This document shows, piece by piece, positions 7,391 through 13,391 of a stretch of DNA of 13,391 nt; the first letter of the stretch is position 1, and every line of letters begins with the position of its first letter. The DNA lies in assembly GCA_041685915.1 (NCBI GenBank), contig JAWLEV010000073.1, positions 1-13,391 on the forward strand, given 5' to 3'. The notes below the pieces were generated by a model, which did not search any database, was not told the DNA's origin, and saw only the letters and a program-made list of their open reading frames with translations. Source of the DNA: JAWLEV01 sp041685915 (GTDB lineage Bacteria; Chloroflexota; Anaerolineae; UBA1429). Position numbers and translations under genes: made by a program.

Positions 7391-8635
7391 TTAGGTTTGA
7401 TGTAGGGTGGCCAGGAAATCGGCGTTGGACCGCGTTTTTCGAAGCCGGTCGAGTATACCCTCCATGGACTCTAGCGATCCCACCTGATCGATCATGCGTC
7501 GCAGCGTCCATATTCGGTTAAGCGCCTTGGATTCCAGCAGCAACTCTTCGCGCCGCGTGCCGGAACGCTGCGTATCGATGGCGGGGAAGATGCGCCGTTC
7601 CGCCAGGCGCCGGCTGAGATGTAGCTCCATATTGCCCGTTCCCTTGAACTCCTCATAGATGATATCGTCCATGCGGCTGCCCGTATCCACCAGACACGTG
7701 GCGATGATGGTCAGGCTGCCGCCCTCTTCGATGTTCCTGGCTGCACCGTAGAACTTTTTGGGAGGATAGACGGCCGCGGGATCGATACCGCCGGATAACG
7801 TCCTTCCGCTGGGCGGCACGATAAGGTTATAAGCGCGGGCCAGCCGTGTAAGGCTGTCCATGAGGATGACCACATCTCGTCCCATCTCCACGAGGCGTTT
7901 GGCGCGCTCGAGAGTTATCTCGGCCACACGGGTGTGCGCTTCCACCTTTTCGTCAAAGGTGGAGCTTACCACCACGCCCTCGACGGAGCGTTCCATGTCC
8001 GTCACCTCCTCGGGGCGCTCTCCGATGAGCACCACCAACAGCTCCACATCATTATAATTGCCCGTGATACCGTTGGCAATTTGCTTCAGGATGGTGGTCT
8101 TGCCCGCCTTGGGGGGGGAGACGATGAGGCCGCGCTGCCCCCGTCCAATAGGGGCCAGCATATCGATGAGGCGTGTGGCGAATACGTCGGGCCTGGTCTC
8201 CAATTTGAACCGCTCTTGCGGGAATATGGGCGTCAGCTCCGAGAAATGCACCCTGTCTTTGGCTTCTTCCGGGTCCACCCCGTTGATGGCTTCTACGCGC
8301 AAAAGGCCATAGTACTTTTCAGATTCCTTGGGGGGCCTTACCTGCCCCAACACCATATCCCCCGTGCGCAGGTTGAAACGCCGGATTTGCGATTGGGAGA
8401 CATATACGTCTTTGGGGCCGGGCAGCATATGATCGCGCCGCAAAAAGCCTATCCCATCGGGGACGATGTCCAGGACACCGCCGCCGAACGAATAACCCTT
8501 TTTCTCGGCCTTTTGCTCCAGGAGCCGAAAGATCAGATCCTGTTTGTTAAGGCGACTGTAACCCACGATCTCTTCCTCGCGGGCCATCTCATGTAGTTCG
8601 TCCATCGTTTTGTCTTCGAGTTCAGCGATGTCCAC
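7391..8635 (-). CDS. rho: Transcription termination factor Rho
   Basis: The hexameric RNA helicase/ATPase that ends transcription at untranslated C-rich RNA. At 414 residues it is close to the E. coli length (419), without the long N-terminal insertions of some phyla. In order: Rho N-terminal helical domain (about 1-45), cold-shock-like RNA-binding domain (about 50-120, with GIGFLR at 61-66), and the ATPase domain: Walker A SPPKAGKTT (Lys179, Thr180), GERPEEV (205-211), Walker B VVILMD (Asp260) followed by SLTRLARAYN. The Q- and R-loop regions follow (GSLTIIATCLVDTGSRMD, FKGTGNMELHLSR). The GTG start at 8635 has GGAG 6 nt upstream. It is the first gene of an apparent operon with the M23 peptidase and the exported protein; rpmE, often found beside rho, is absent. 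Confidence 0.97.
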   Translation of the reverse strand: MDIAELEDKTMDELHEMAREEEIVGYSRLNKQDLIFRLLEQKAEKKGYSFGGGVLDIVPDGIGFLRRDHMLPGPKDVYVSQSQIRRFNLRTGDMVLGQVRPPKESEKYYGLLRVEAINGVDPEEAKDRVHFSELTPIFPQERFKLETRPDVFATRLIDMLAPIGRGQRGLIVSPPKAGKTTILKQIANGITGNYNDVELLVVLIGERPEEVTDMERSVEGVVVSSTFDEKVEAHTRVAEITLERAKRLVEMGRDVVILMDSLTRLARAYNLIVPPSGRTLSGGIDPAAVYPPKKFYGAARNIEEGGSLTIIATCLVDTGSRMDDIIYEEFKGTGNMELHLSRRLAERRIFPAIDTQRSGTRREELLLESKALNRIWTLRRMIDQVGSLESMEGILDRLRKTRSNADFLATLHQT

Positions 8636-8813
8636 TTTTTACTCCATCAATTATTCTAACATATCTTGGGGAAATACATAGAGGATAGTAACTTAAAGGT
8701 ACATACAGATACAAAAAAGGCGCGTCGAATGGAAGATTCAAAAATCGGGGTGACCGGTACGATGAAGCAACTATTTCGCGAGCCTGGATCCTCGTTCCAA
8801 GCTTACCATCAAG
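8636..8813 (-). other. Long 5' leader of rho
   Basis: From the predicted start near 8814 to the GTG at 8635 the rho mRNA has an untranslated leader of about 180 nt. It contains a T tract (about 8712-8717 on this strand) without a strong GC hairpin in front of it, so no intrinsic attenuator is evident. rho mRNAs are autoregulated in several bacteria through Rho-dependent attenuation in the leader; the length here would allow that, but no specific element was recognised. Confidence 0.4.
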
Positions 8814-8820
8814 TGAGCCC

Positions 8821-8849
8821 ATTATAGCATTGGCAGGGGGGTGTGTCAA
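8821..8849 (-). promoter_or_regulatory. Perfect-consensus promoter of the rho operon
   Basis: On the minus strand TTGACA (8844-8849), a 17-bp spacer and TATAAT (8821-8826) match the sigma-70-type consensus at all twelve positions, the same architecture as the promoter at 766-794. The predicted transcript starts near 8814. Confidence 0.85.
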
Positions 8850-8942
8850 GTTCCGGTTTTGAGAGCTTTTACGGTTCTCGGGGCTGCCGATGGGAGAAAG
8901 GGTCGATAACTGAAACGATACAGCGTTCGCCGCGACTGGCGC

Positions 8943-8974
8943 AAAAAACTCTCTCCGCTGACGATGACGCGGAG
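8943..8974 (-). terminator. Intrinsic terminator after the sigma/DUF5667 genes
   Basis: Read on the minus strand, CTCCGC (8969-8974) and GCGGAG (8953-8958) form a 6-bp GC-rich stem with a 10-nt loop, then AGAG and six Ts (8943-8948). It lies about 70 nt after the stop codon of the DUF5667 gene and about 95 nt before the rho promoter, the right place to separate the two units. The 4-nt gap before the T run makes it imperfect. Confidence 0.5.
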
Positions 8975-9041
8975 CAAGGGACCAAGTATTCTGGTCATCC
9001 TTGCGATTGTAGCGGGCGCACGGCCCGCGATTGGCTCACTC

Positions 9042-10358
9042 TCAGAGTCCTCCGGGCCCGCTGGGAGGTTCGGGAGATCCTGGATCCTGGGATGACTGGG
9101 GTTTTTCTGTGGGGGGCACCGTGTTTGTGGGGAGCGCTTCCTCGGAGAGTCCCGCTGATTCTGTAGGCTCAGAAGGCCCTCTCAGTTTCGATTCCTCTGT
9201 GGGCACGGGGGCTTTTGTAAAGGTCGGTTGCTCCGTTGGTTCTGGCCCTGCAGGCGCGCTATCCTTCGGTGATCCCGAGTGCTCTGTGGGCTTTGCTTCC
9301 TCTCTCGGCGCCCCGTTTTCGGACGCGTCAGGGGCCGGGGGCGTCACGGTCTGTCCGGAGCCCTGTGGTGTCATGGTCTGTCCGGAGCCCTGTGGTGTCA
9401 TGGTCTGTTCGGGCTGTCGTGGCGTCTGTGTATGTCCCGAGGGTGTTCCGCCGTCACTTTCCTCGGCTCGGGGGGACGGACTGACCATGGGACGCGGCCT
9501 GGAGGATCCTTCCGTGTCCGGTGGATCTCCCTTTGGCCCGGCCGGCGCGTGCGAAGGTGGGCCCTGGGGCCGAGGTCTCTCTGGTTTATCGGTCGACCCG
9601 GCCGCCTGCTCCCGGGCCTTTTGGGAGGCCTTTATGGCCTGGTCGATGCCCAAATATGCCTCCTCGGGCGTGTGCTCTCGTATCTGGGTCAGTATCTCCT
9701 GGTGGTGCGTCAGGCGAGTCCCAAAGTGTTCGGCCAGCGGAGCCACCTGATCGTCCCGTAGCCGCCGGTTCTGGAGCACCTCGTTCGCCGCCTGCACCTG
9801 CTCCACGTACTGGTGCATCAGGGTTCCCATATATTTTTCACCATTCGCCTCGGCCAGGCGGTTGGCCTCTTCCAGCCGCCTCTCCGCCGCCGCCAGATGG
9901 GCCCTGGCGACACCCGCCTGGGTTGGCGAAAGGGTCAGACGGATCCGTTCGGTGGCCAACTTGACCTCATACAGCGGGTCGCCGGGCAGGCTGCGCGACG
10001 AGGCGTGGACCACGCCCAGGCCCGTCGTCGCCAGCAGCACTATCACCATAACGATCACCATGGTCGGCGTGGCGAGTCCCAGGCGCTGGAAAACGCCCCT
10101 CTGTCTCGGGGAGCTGGACTGCCGGGACCCGGCGGCCGACGTCCGGGGCTCGATCACGTTCATCAGGCGCGTGCGGGCGTGCTGTCGGAAGGTGGGCGAG
10201 GGTTCCACCCTGGGCGCACCGCGCATGCGCTGCGCTGTGTGGAGGAGAGGCTCAAGTTCTTCGCGTCGCTCGGGATGGCGCGCCAGGCACTCTTCTACGC
10301 TACTCCCCTCTTCTATTTCCTTCAGGCACTGGGCTAACAGTTCTTCTATGCCAGACAT
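9042..10358 (-). CDS. DUF5667-type membrane protein, probable anti-sigma factor
   Basis: A 438-residue single-pass membrane protein encoded 4 nt after an ECF sigma gene, hence probably its regulator. Residues 1-50 (IEEGSSVEECLARHPER, then EELEPLLHTA) are a helical domain common at the start of such proteins and would be cytoplasmic. The membrane segment is at about 97-119. Just after it, SRSLPGDPLYEVKLATE (about 121-137) is the DUF5667 hallmark, followed by a long charged helical region to about 245. The last ~190 residues are low-complexity (Pro, Ser, Glu, Gly, Thr), include a short tandem repeat, and are probably an extended extracellular stalk. It is not a zinc-binding anti-sigma: no HxxxCxxC motif is present. 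The anti-sigma role is inferred from gene order. Confidence 0.8.
   Translation of the reverse strand: MSGIEELLAQCLKEIEEGSSVEECLARHPERREELEPLLHTAQRMRGAPRVEPSPTFRQHARTRLMNVIEPRTSAAGSRQSSSPRQRGVFQRLGLATPTMVIVMVIVLLATTGLGVVHASSRSLPGDPLYEVKLATERIRLTLSPTQAGVARAHLAAAERRLEEANRLAEANGEKYMGTLMHQYVEQVQAANEVLQNRRLRDDQVAPLAEHFGTRLTHHQEILTQIREHTPEEAYLGIDQAIKASQKAREQAAGSTDKPERPRPQGPPSHAPAGPKGDPPDTEGSSRPRPMVSPSPRAEESDGGTPSGHTQTPRQPEQTMTPQGSGQTMTPQGSGQTVTPPAPDASENGAPREEAKPTEHSGSPKDSAPAGPEPTEQPTFTKAPVPTEESKLRGPSEPTESAGLSEEALPTNTVPPTEKPQSSQDPGSPEPPSGPGGL
9348..9408. repeat. 27-bp tandem repeat within the DUF5667 gene
   Basis: Two identical 27-bp units (9348-9374 and 9375-9401) and the start of a third. As protein each unit encodes nine residues of the form QTMTPQGSG, repeated in the low-complexity tail. 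Such in-frame repeats are prone to copy-number change and would alter only the length of the predicted stalk. Confidence 0.85.
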
Positions 10359-10362
10359 GGTC

Positions 10363-10920
10363 TTACCAACCCTTTGTCATTAACTCGTTGAGTGCTTCCA
10401 GGGCGCGGTGCTGCATGACCCGGCAGGCACCCTCGCTCTTGCCCAGAATCTCGGCCACCTGGGCGTGTGGCAGTTCCTGGACGAAACGCAAGACGAGCAA
10501 CTGCTGCTTCTCCTCCGATAGTTGGGCCAGGGCCTCGCGTAAAAAAGTCCCCTCTGCCTCGTTTATCAGTCTCTCCTCCGGTCCCACGGTCTCATCGGCC
10601 AACCTGAAAGAGACCGACTCCAGAGAAGCCTCGTCTTTCTTTGTGCGATAATAGTCGACGACGGCGTTGTGGGCGATGCGGTACAGCCAGGAAGAGAAGG
10701 GATATTCGCCATACTCGTACCCCTCTATGCCCTCCCAGGCCTTAAGAAACACCCGTTCCGTCAAGTCCTCCGCCTTTTCCTTACCACCTACTCTGTAAAA
10801 GACGTACTGGTATATGTCATCCAGATAGCGCATGTATAGATCACCAAAGGCATCGGCGTCTCCCCCGGCCGCCCGGTGGACAAGTTCGCGTTCGTCTTGT
10901 CTTGTCTTTTTCTCTGTCAT
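10363..10920 (-). CDS. ECF-type RNA polymerase sigma factor
   Basis: A 185-residue sigma-70-family factor of the extracytoplasmic-function group, directing RNA polymerase to a small regulon. Region 2 (about 14-90) includes AFGDLYMRYLDDIYQYV, AEDLTERVFLKAW and PFSSWLYRIAHNAVVDYYR. After a short linker, region 4 (about 125-180) includes LSEEKQQLLVLRF, then the helix-turn-helix LPHAQVAEILGKSEGACRV and QHRALEAL. Region 3 is absent, as expected for ECF factors. ATG 10920 was chosen because the predicted -10 box (10950-10955) makes the TTG at 10950 impossible from that promoter; a GTG at 10932 with GAGG 9 nt upstream is a real alternative. Its stop is 4 nt from the DUF5667 gene, so the two form an operon, probably a sigma and its membrane-bound controller. 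Confidence 0.92.
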   Translation of the reverse strand: MTEKKTRQDERELVHRAAGGDADAFGDLYMRYLDDIYQYVFYRVGGKEKAEDLTERVFLKAWEGIEGYEYGEYPFSSWLYRIAHNAVVDYYRTKKDEASLESVSFRLADETVGPEERLINEAEGTFLREALAQLSEEKQQLLVLRFVQELPHAQVAEILGKSEGACRVMQHRALEALNELMTKGW

Positions 10921-10949
10921 GGATGATTTCACTCGGCCGAGCCTCACCA

Positions 10950-10979
10950 ATTATAACGATAAAGGGTAAGGGATGTTAC
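10950..10979 (-). promoter_or_regulatory. Probable promoter of the sigma/DUF5667 operon
   Basis: The minus strand carries a perfect -10 TATAAT (10950-10955). The best -35 is GTAACA (10974-10979) at 18-bp spacing, matching TTGACA at four positions. GTAACA also resembles the GGAAC-type -35 boxes of ECF promoters, but the -10 is the housekeeping kind, so autoregulation by this sigma is not evident. Confidence 0.5.
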
Positions 10980-11180
10980 ATACGACTCGCTCTACGTGAC
11001 GCCCGCCCATCGCTGACCCACGCTCTTCTAGTATACTATATTTTCTCCCTCTCTAACATAATCCGTTGATTAAGAACACATAAAGCGTGCACGTAAAGTC
11101 TGTTTGAATGATCGGACATATCAGGAAGAAGAAATTTACGGGCAAGGGGAGCATGAATGCAGCCTTGGGCAAACGCCTGA
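10980..11180. other. Non-coding stretch, little recognised
   Basis: AT-rich upstream DNA between the sigma promoter and the hairpin cluster. No ORF with a credible start, no tRNA and no repeat was recognised. The only distinct element is the perfect 10-bp palindrome TAGTATACTA at 11029-11038, which could be an operator half or chance. Confidence 0.3.
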
Positions 11181-11366
11181 GCGCCGGGCTTTAGACCGAG
11201 CATCTTTGGCCGGCCAGCGCGGGGCTAAAGAATAGCCCCGAAGGAGCTTTGACCAATAGTGCAGAATGGCCTTGCCATTCTGCCAAGGCCACCGCAGGTG
11301 GCCCGCTTTCGCCGTCTGAAGCCGGCTCGTGAGGCCTATCGGCCAATCGTCCGCCTGCGCGGACGA
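11181..11366. repeat. Cluster of perfect hairpins, possible intergenic repeat or structured RNA
   Basis: Consecutive inverted repeats: a TGGCCGGCCA palindrome (11207-11216); CGGGGCT/AGCCCCG (11220-11240, 7-bp stem); GCAGAATGGC/GCCATTCTGC (11261-11283, 10-bp stem, 3-nt loop); GGCCACC/GGTGGCC (11287-11303, 7-bp stem, 3-nt loop); and TCGTCCGC/GCGGACGA (11347-11366, 8-bp stem, 4-nt loop). None is followed by a T run, so they are not terminators. They lie upstream of the AOR promoter. The style suggests a dispersed palindromic repeat, as is common in intergenic DNA; a structured RNA is the alternative. No transposase or known RNA family was recognised. Confidence 0.5.
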
Positions 11367-11417
11367 GCAATGACTAATGCTCTACAACATCTGCGTGCAC
11401 CTCGTTCCAAAAACACG

Positions 11418-11446
11418 TTGAAAGCGCGTCAAGAGTATGGTATAAT
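11418..11446 (+). promoter_or_regulatory. Promoter of the AOR gene
   Basis: TTGAAA (11418-11423), 17 bp, TATAAT (11441-11446): one mismatch from consensus. Transcription would start near 11453, giving a leader of about 86 nt before the ATG at 11539. Confidence 0.8.
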
Positions 11447-11453
11447 GCGATCA

Positions 11454-11504
11454 GGGTGGGAAATGTCGCCCACCCCTTGGTTGGCTTCTCCTGATGGGGA
11501 AGCC
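11454..11504 (+). promoter_or_regulatory. Two leader hairpins before the AOR gene
   Basis: Right at the predicted mRNA start, GGGTGGG (11454-11460) pairs with CCCACCC (11469-11475), and GGCTTCTCC (11483-11491) pairs with GGGGAAGCC (11496-11504, one G-T pair, 4-nt loop). The ribosome-binding site (GGAGG near 11528) stays free. They may stabilise the transcript or form a small regulatory element. Moco/Tuco riboswitches occur before tungsten and molybdenum enzyme genes, but I could not match that consensus here. Confidence 0.4.
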
Positions 11505-11538
11505 TTGGTCATATCCATCATCTGGAAAGGAGGACGAT

Positions 11539-13391
11539 ATGGCTCGCGGGTATATGGACAAGATCCTGAACGTCAATCTCACCACGGGCGAGATTGAGGA
11601 AGAGGAACTCGATGAGGAACTGTGTCGGGACTATATCGGGGGTTATGGCATAGGCGCCAAACTTCTTTATGAGCGCATCCCCGTCGGGGCCGATCCACTG
11701 GGGCCCAACAACATCCTCGGCCTGTTGACGGGACCGCTGACGGGCACGCCGGCCGTCATCGGTTCGCGCTTTGTGGCCGTGGCCAAGTCACCCAAGACGG
11801 GAGGCTGGGGCGACGCCAACTGCGGCGGCTTCTTTGGTCCCCACTTAAAGTTTGCCGGATTCGATGGCCTGCTGTTCAGCGGGATCTCCCAGGAGCCGGT
11901 CTACCTGCTCATCGACGAGGGCGAGGCCGAGCTGCGGGACGCCAGGGACCTCTGGGGCCTGGGCGTGACCCCCATGGAGGACAAGCTCAAGGCGCGCCAC
12001 GGCGACGACGTAGAGATCTGCTCCATCGGGCCGGCGGGGGAAAAACTGTCCCTGATGGCGGCCATCATGAACGATAAGGAGCGGGCCGCCGCGCGCTCTG
12101 GACTGGCCGCGGTGATGGGCTCGAAGCGGCTCAAGGCCGTGGTGGTCAAGGGCCAGATGGAGGTGCCCGTGGCCGACCGCGAGGAGTTAATAGAGGTAAG
12201 GCGGGAAGCCCTGCAGAACGCCGGCGGATCGTACGAGAACCTGCACGAAAAGGGCACGGCGGGCATTACCGAGGAATCGGCCCTCAGCGGCGACTCGCCG
12301 GTCAAGAACTGGGGCGGCGTGGGTGTGGTGGATTTCCCCTCGGAGAAGGCGCACAGGATCGACGGGGCCACCATCGTGGAGGTGGAGGGCTATGAGCCCT
12401 ATGGCTGCTGGCGTTGTCCCATACGCTGCGGCGGCAAGATGCCCCAGCCTGGCGACGAGTTCCCCCTGGAATTGAACGAGGGCATTGGCCACAAACCCGA
12501 GTACGAGACATTGTGTATGTTCGGCACCAACCTGCTCAACGATGATCTGGCCTCCATCGTTCGGCTCAACGAGATTTGCAACAACGCGGGCCTGGACACC
12601 ATCTCGGTGGGAGCCACCATCGGCTATATCATCGAGTGCTACGAGGAGGGCCTGCTGAGCGCGGAGGACGTGGACGGGCTGGAGATGACCTGGGGTAACG
12701 CCGAGGCCATCGTGGCCATGACGGAAAAGATCGCCGAGCGCGAAGGTGCGGGCGACCTCTTCGCCGACGGCATCCGCACGGCCTGGGAAAAACTGGGCCG
12801 CGAGGGTACCGAGTACGCCATCGAGATTGGTGGCGAGGAGGTGCCGGCCCATGATCCCAAGTTCGTCCCGGGCCTGGCCACCACGTACACTCTCACCGCC
12901 ACCCCCGCCCGCCACACCCAGGGTGGAGAACTGGTCCCGCCCCCTCAACTCGAGTTTTCGGGGGACACCGAGCCCGTGTATGAGGGGCTGGAAGACAAGT
13001 ACACCTACACGGGCAAGGCCGAGGTCCACTGGAGGTTGGTGACGGCGGTGGAGGTGGTGAATGCCGCCGGTCTGTGTCTCTTTGGCTGGCTAAGCTATCC
13101 GGCCGAGGCCGTACCCGCCCAACTTGCGGCGGTGACCGGCTGGGACTTTGACATGGACAAGGTCTACGAGGCGGGCGAGCGCATCTACACCATGCGCCAC
13201 GCCTTCAACCTGCGCGAGGGGCAGAACCCCCTGCTGCGCAACGTCCCCGGTCGGCTCCTGGGCAAGCCGCCCCAGGAGGAAGGCCCCCTGGAGGGCGTCA
13301 CGGTGGACATGGAGACCCTGAACAGCGAGTTCCTCGATTTCGTGGGCTGGGATCAGGAGACCACCGTCCCCAGCGCCGACACCCTGCGCGA
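11539..13391 (+). CDS. aor: Tungsten-type aldehyde:ferredoxin oxidoreductase, 3' end outside window
   Basis: 617 codons are in the window with no stop; the family is usually about 600-640 residues, so only a short C-terminal tail is probably missing. AOR enzymes are cytoplasmic and oxidise aldehydes to acids (or reduce acids) with a bis-pterin tungsten site and one [4Fe-4S] cluster, passing electrons to ferredoxin. Family features: the N-terminal MDKILNVNLTTGEIEE, GGYGIGAKLLYERIP, the GGWGDANCGGFFGPHLKFAGFD pterin-region segment (about 97-118), SPVKNWGG, and cluster ligands Cys290, Cys293 and Cys297 in GCWRCPIRC, with Cys513 in AGLCLFGW as the fourth. TPARHTQGG (His459) lies near the expected active site. 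The ATG follows GGAGG at ideal spacing, with a good promoter upstream. Substrate is unknown; a ferredoxin, MoaD-like or tungstate-transport gene may lie to the right. Confidence 0.95.
   Translation, partial: MARGYMDKILNVNLTTGEIEEEELDEELCRDYIGGYGIGAKLLYERIPVGADPLGPNNILGLLTGPLTGTPAVIGSRFVAVAKSPKTGGWGDANCGGFFGPHLKFAGFDGLLFSGISQEPVYLLIDEGEAELRDARDLWGLGVTPMEDKLKARHGDDVEICSIGPAGEKLSLMAAIMNDKERAAARSGLAAVMGSKRLKAVVVKGQMEVPVADREELIEVRREALQNAGGSYENLHEKGTAGITEESALSGDSPVKNWGGVGVVDFPSEKAHRIDGATIVEVEGYEPYGCWRCPIRCGGKMPQPGDEFPLELNEGIGHKPEYETLCMFGTNLLNDDLASIVRLNEICNNAGLDTISVGATIGYIIECYEEGLLSAEDVDGLEMTWGNAEAIVAMTEKIAEREGAGDLFADGIRTAWEKLGREGTEYAIEIGGEEVPAHDPKFVPGLATTYTLTATPARHTQGGELVPPPQLEFSGDTEPVYEGLEDKYTYTGKAEVHWRLVTAVEVVNAAGLCLFGWLSYPAEAVPAQLAAVTGWDFDMDKVYEAGERIYTMRHAFNLREGQNPLLRNVPGRLLGKPPQEEGPLEGVTVDMETLNSEFLDFVGWDQETTVPSADTLR

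Noticed and set aside
8622..8849. 75-codon minus-strand ORF upstream of rho
   Set aside because: It spans the rho promoter itself and has no family features. The region is better explained as promoter plus untranslated leader.
9013..9031. GCGGGC/GCCCGC hairpin as the terminator of the DUF5667 gene
   Set aside because: It has a good GC stem, but no T run follows on either strand. The hairpin at 8943-8974 with a T tract is a better candidate.
9348..9408. CRISPR-like direct repeat
   Set aside because: The 27-bp units are back to back with no spacers and are in frame within a coding gene, so this is a protein-coding tandem repeat.
9031..9750. Gly/Ser/Pro-rich 239-codon plus-strand ORF
   Set aside because: It is the mirror of the low-complexity tail of the DUF5667 gene. 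The sigma-coupled minus-strand gene explains the region.
11454..11504. Moco/Tuco riboswitch before the AOR gene
   Set aside because: The context is suggestive, but the two simple stems do not show the multi-stem layout or conserved bases I would need. I kept it only as a leader-hairpin observation.
11259..11597. 112-codon plus-strand ORF over the hairpin cluster
   Set aside because: It runs through the perfect inverted repeats, the AOR promoter and leader, and overlaps the AOR start in another frame. It has no ribosome-binding site, so its coding appearance is probably accidental.
12187..13029. 280-codon minus-strand ORF
   Set aside because: It is antisense to the AOR gene, whose cluster ligands and family motifs are in the plus frame.

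Overview
The window looks like a piece of a Chloroflexota genome, probably Anaerolineae-like. This is an inference from protein style: Thr/Pro-rich tails and linkers on exported proteins, a PBP1A with a C-terminal Ig-like module, an ECF sigma factor paired with a DUF5667-type membrane protein, and a tungsten-type aldehyde:ferredoxin oxidoreductase (AOR) suggesting anaerobic metabolism. No rRNA, tRNA, CRISPR array, transposase or phage gene was found.

Layout. 1-653 (minus, cut by the window edge) is a LarA/DUF2088-family protein. A divergent promoter region (684-794) separates it from a rightward unit: a perfect-consensus promoter, a ~170-nt leader ending in an intrinsic terminator, a HAD phosphatase, a 41-codon remnant of an ABC-F ATPase gene, and a large class A penicillin-binding protein (1770-4571). 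Facing it on the minus strand (8635 down to 4699) is a compact apparent operon: rho, a LysM-M23 cell-wall peptidase, and an exported two-domain protein of unknown function. A consensus promoter precedes rho and a C-rich, G-poor stretch lies after the last gene. Next on the minus strand is a two-gene ECF sigma/DUF5667 cassette (10920 down to 9042). The ~600-nt gap 10951-11538 holds the sigma promoter, a cluster of strong hairpins that may be a repeated intergenic element, and a consensus promoter plus two leader hairpins for the final gene, an AOR (11539 to the window end, probably lacking only a short C-terminal tail).

How the genes fit together. Much of the central block concerns the cell envelope: peptidoglycan synthesis (PBP1A), peptidoglycan binding and cleavage (LysM-M23), an exported possibly glycan-binding protein, and a sigma/membrane-protein pair that may sense envelope state. 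Rho is the essential transcription terminator that leads the envelope operon. LarA-like and AOR are metabolic genes at the edges in separate transcription units.

Most noteworthy: the attenuator-like leader before the HAD gene, in which two stretches can compete for one arm of the terminator and which carries a degraded match to the ABC-F remnant 800 bp downstream; the ABC-F remnant itself, cut off before Walker A; a LarA homologue without the His expected at LarA position 174; and the hairpin cluster upstream of the AOR promoter. I did not find a convincing wholly new multi-gene system.
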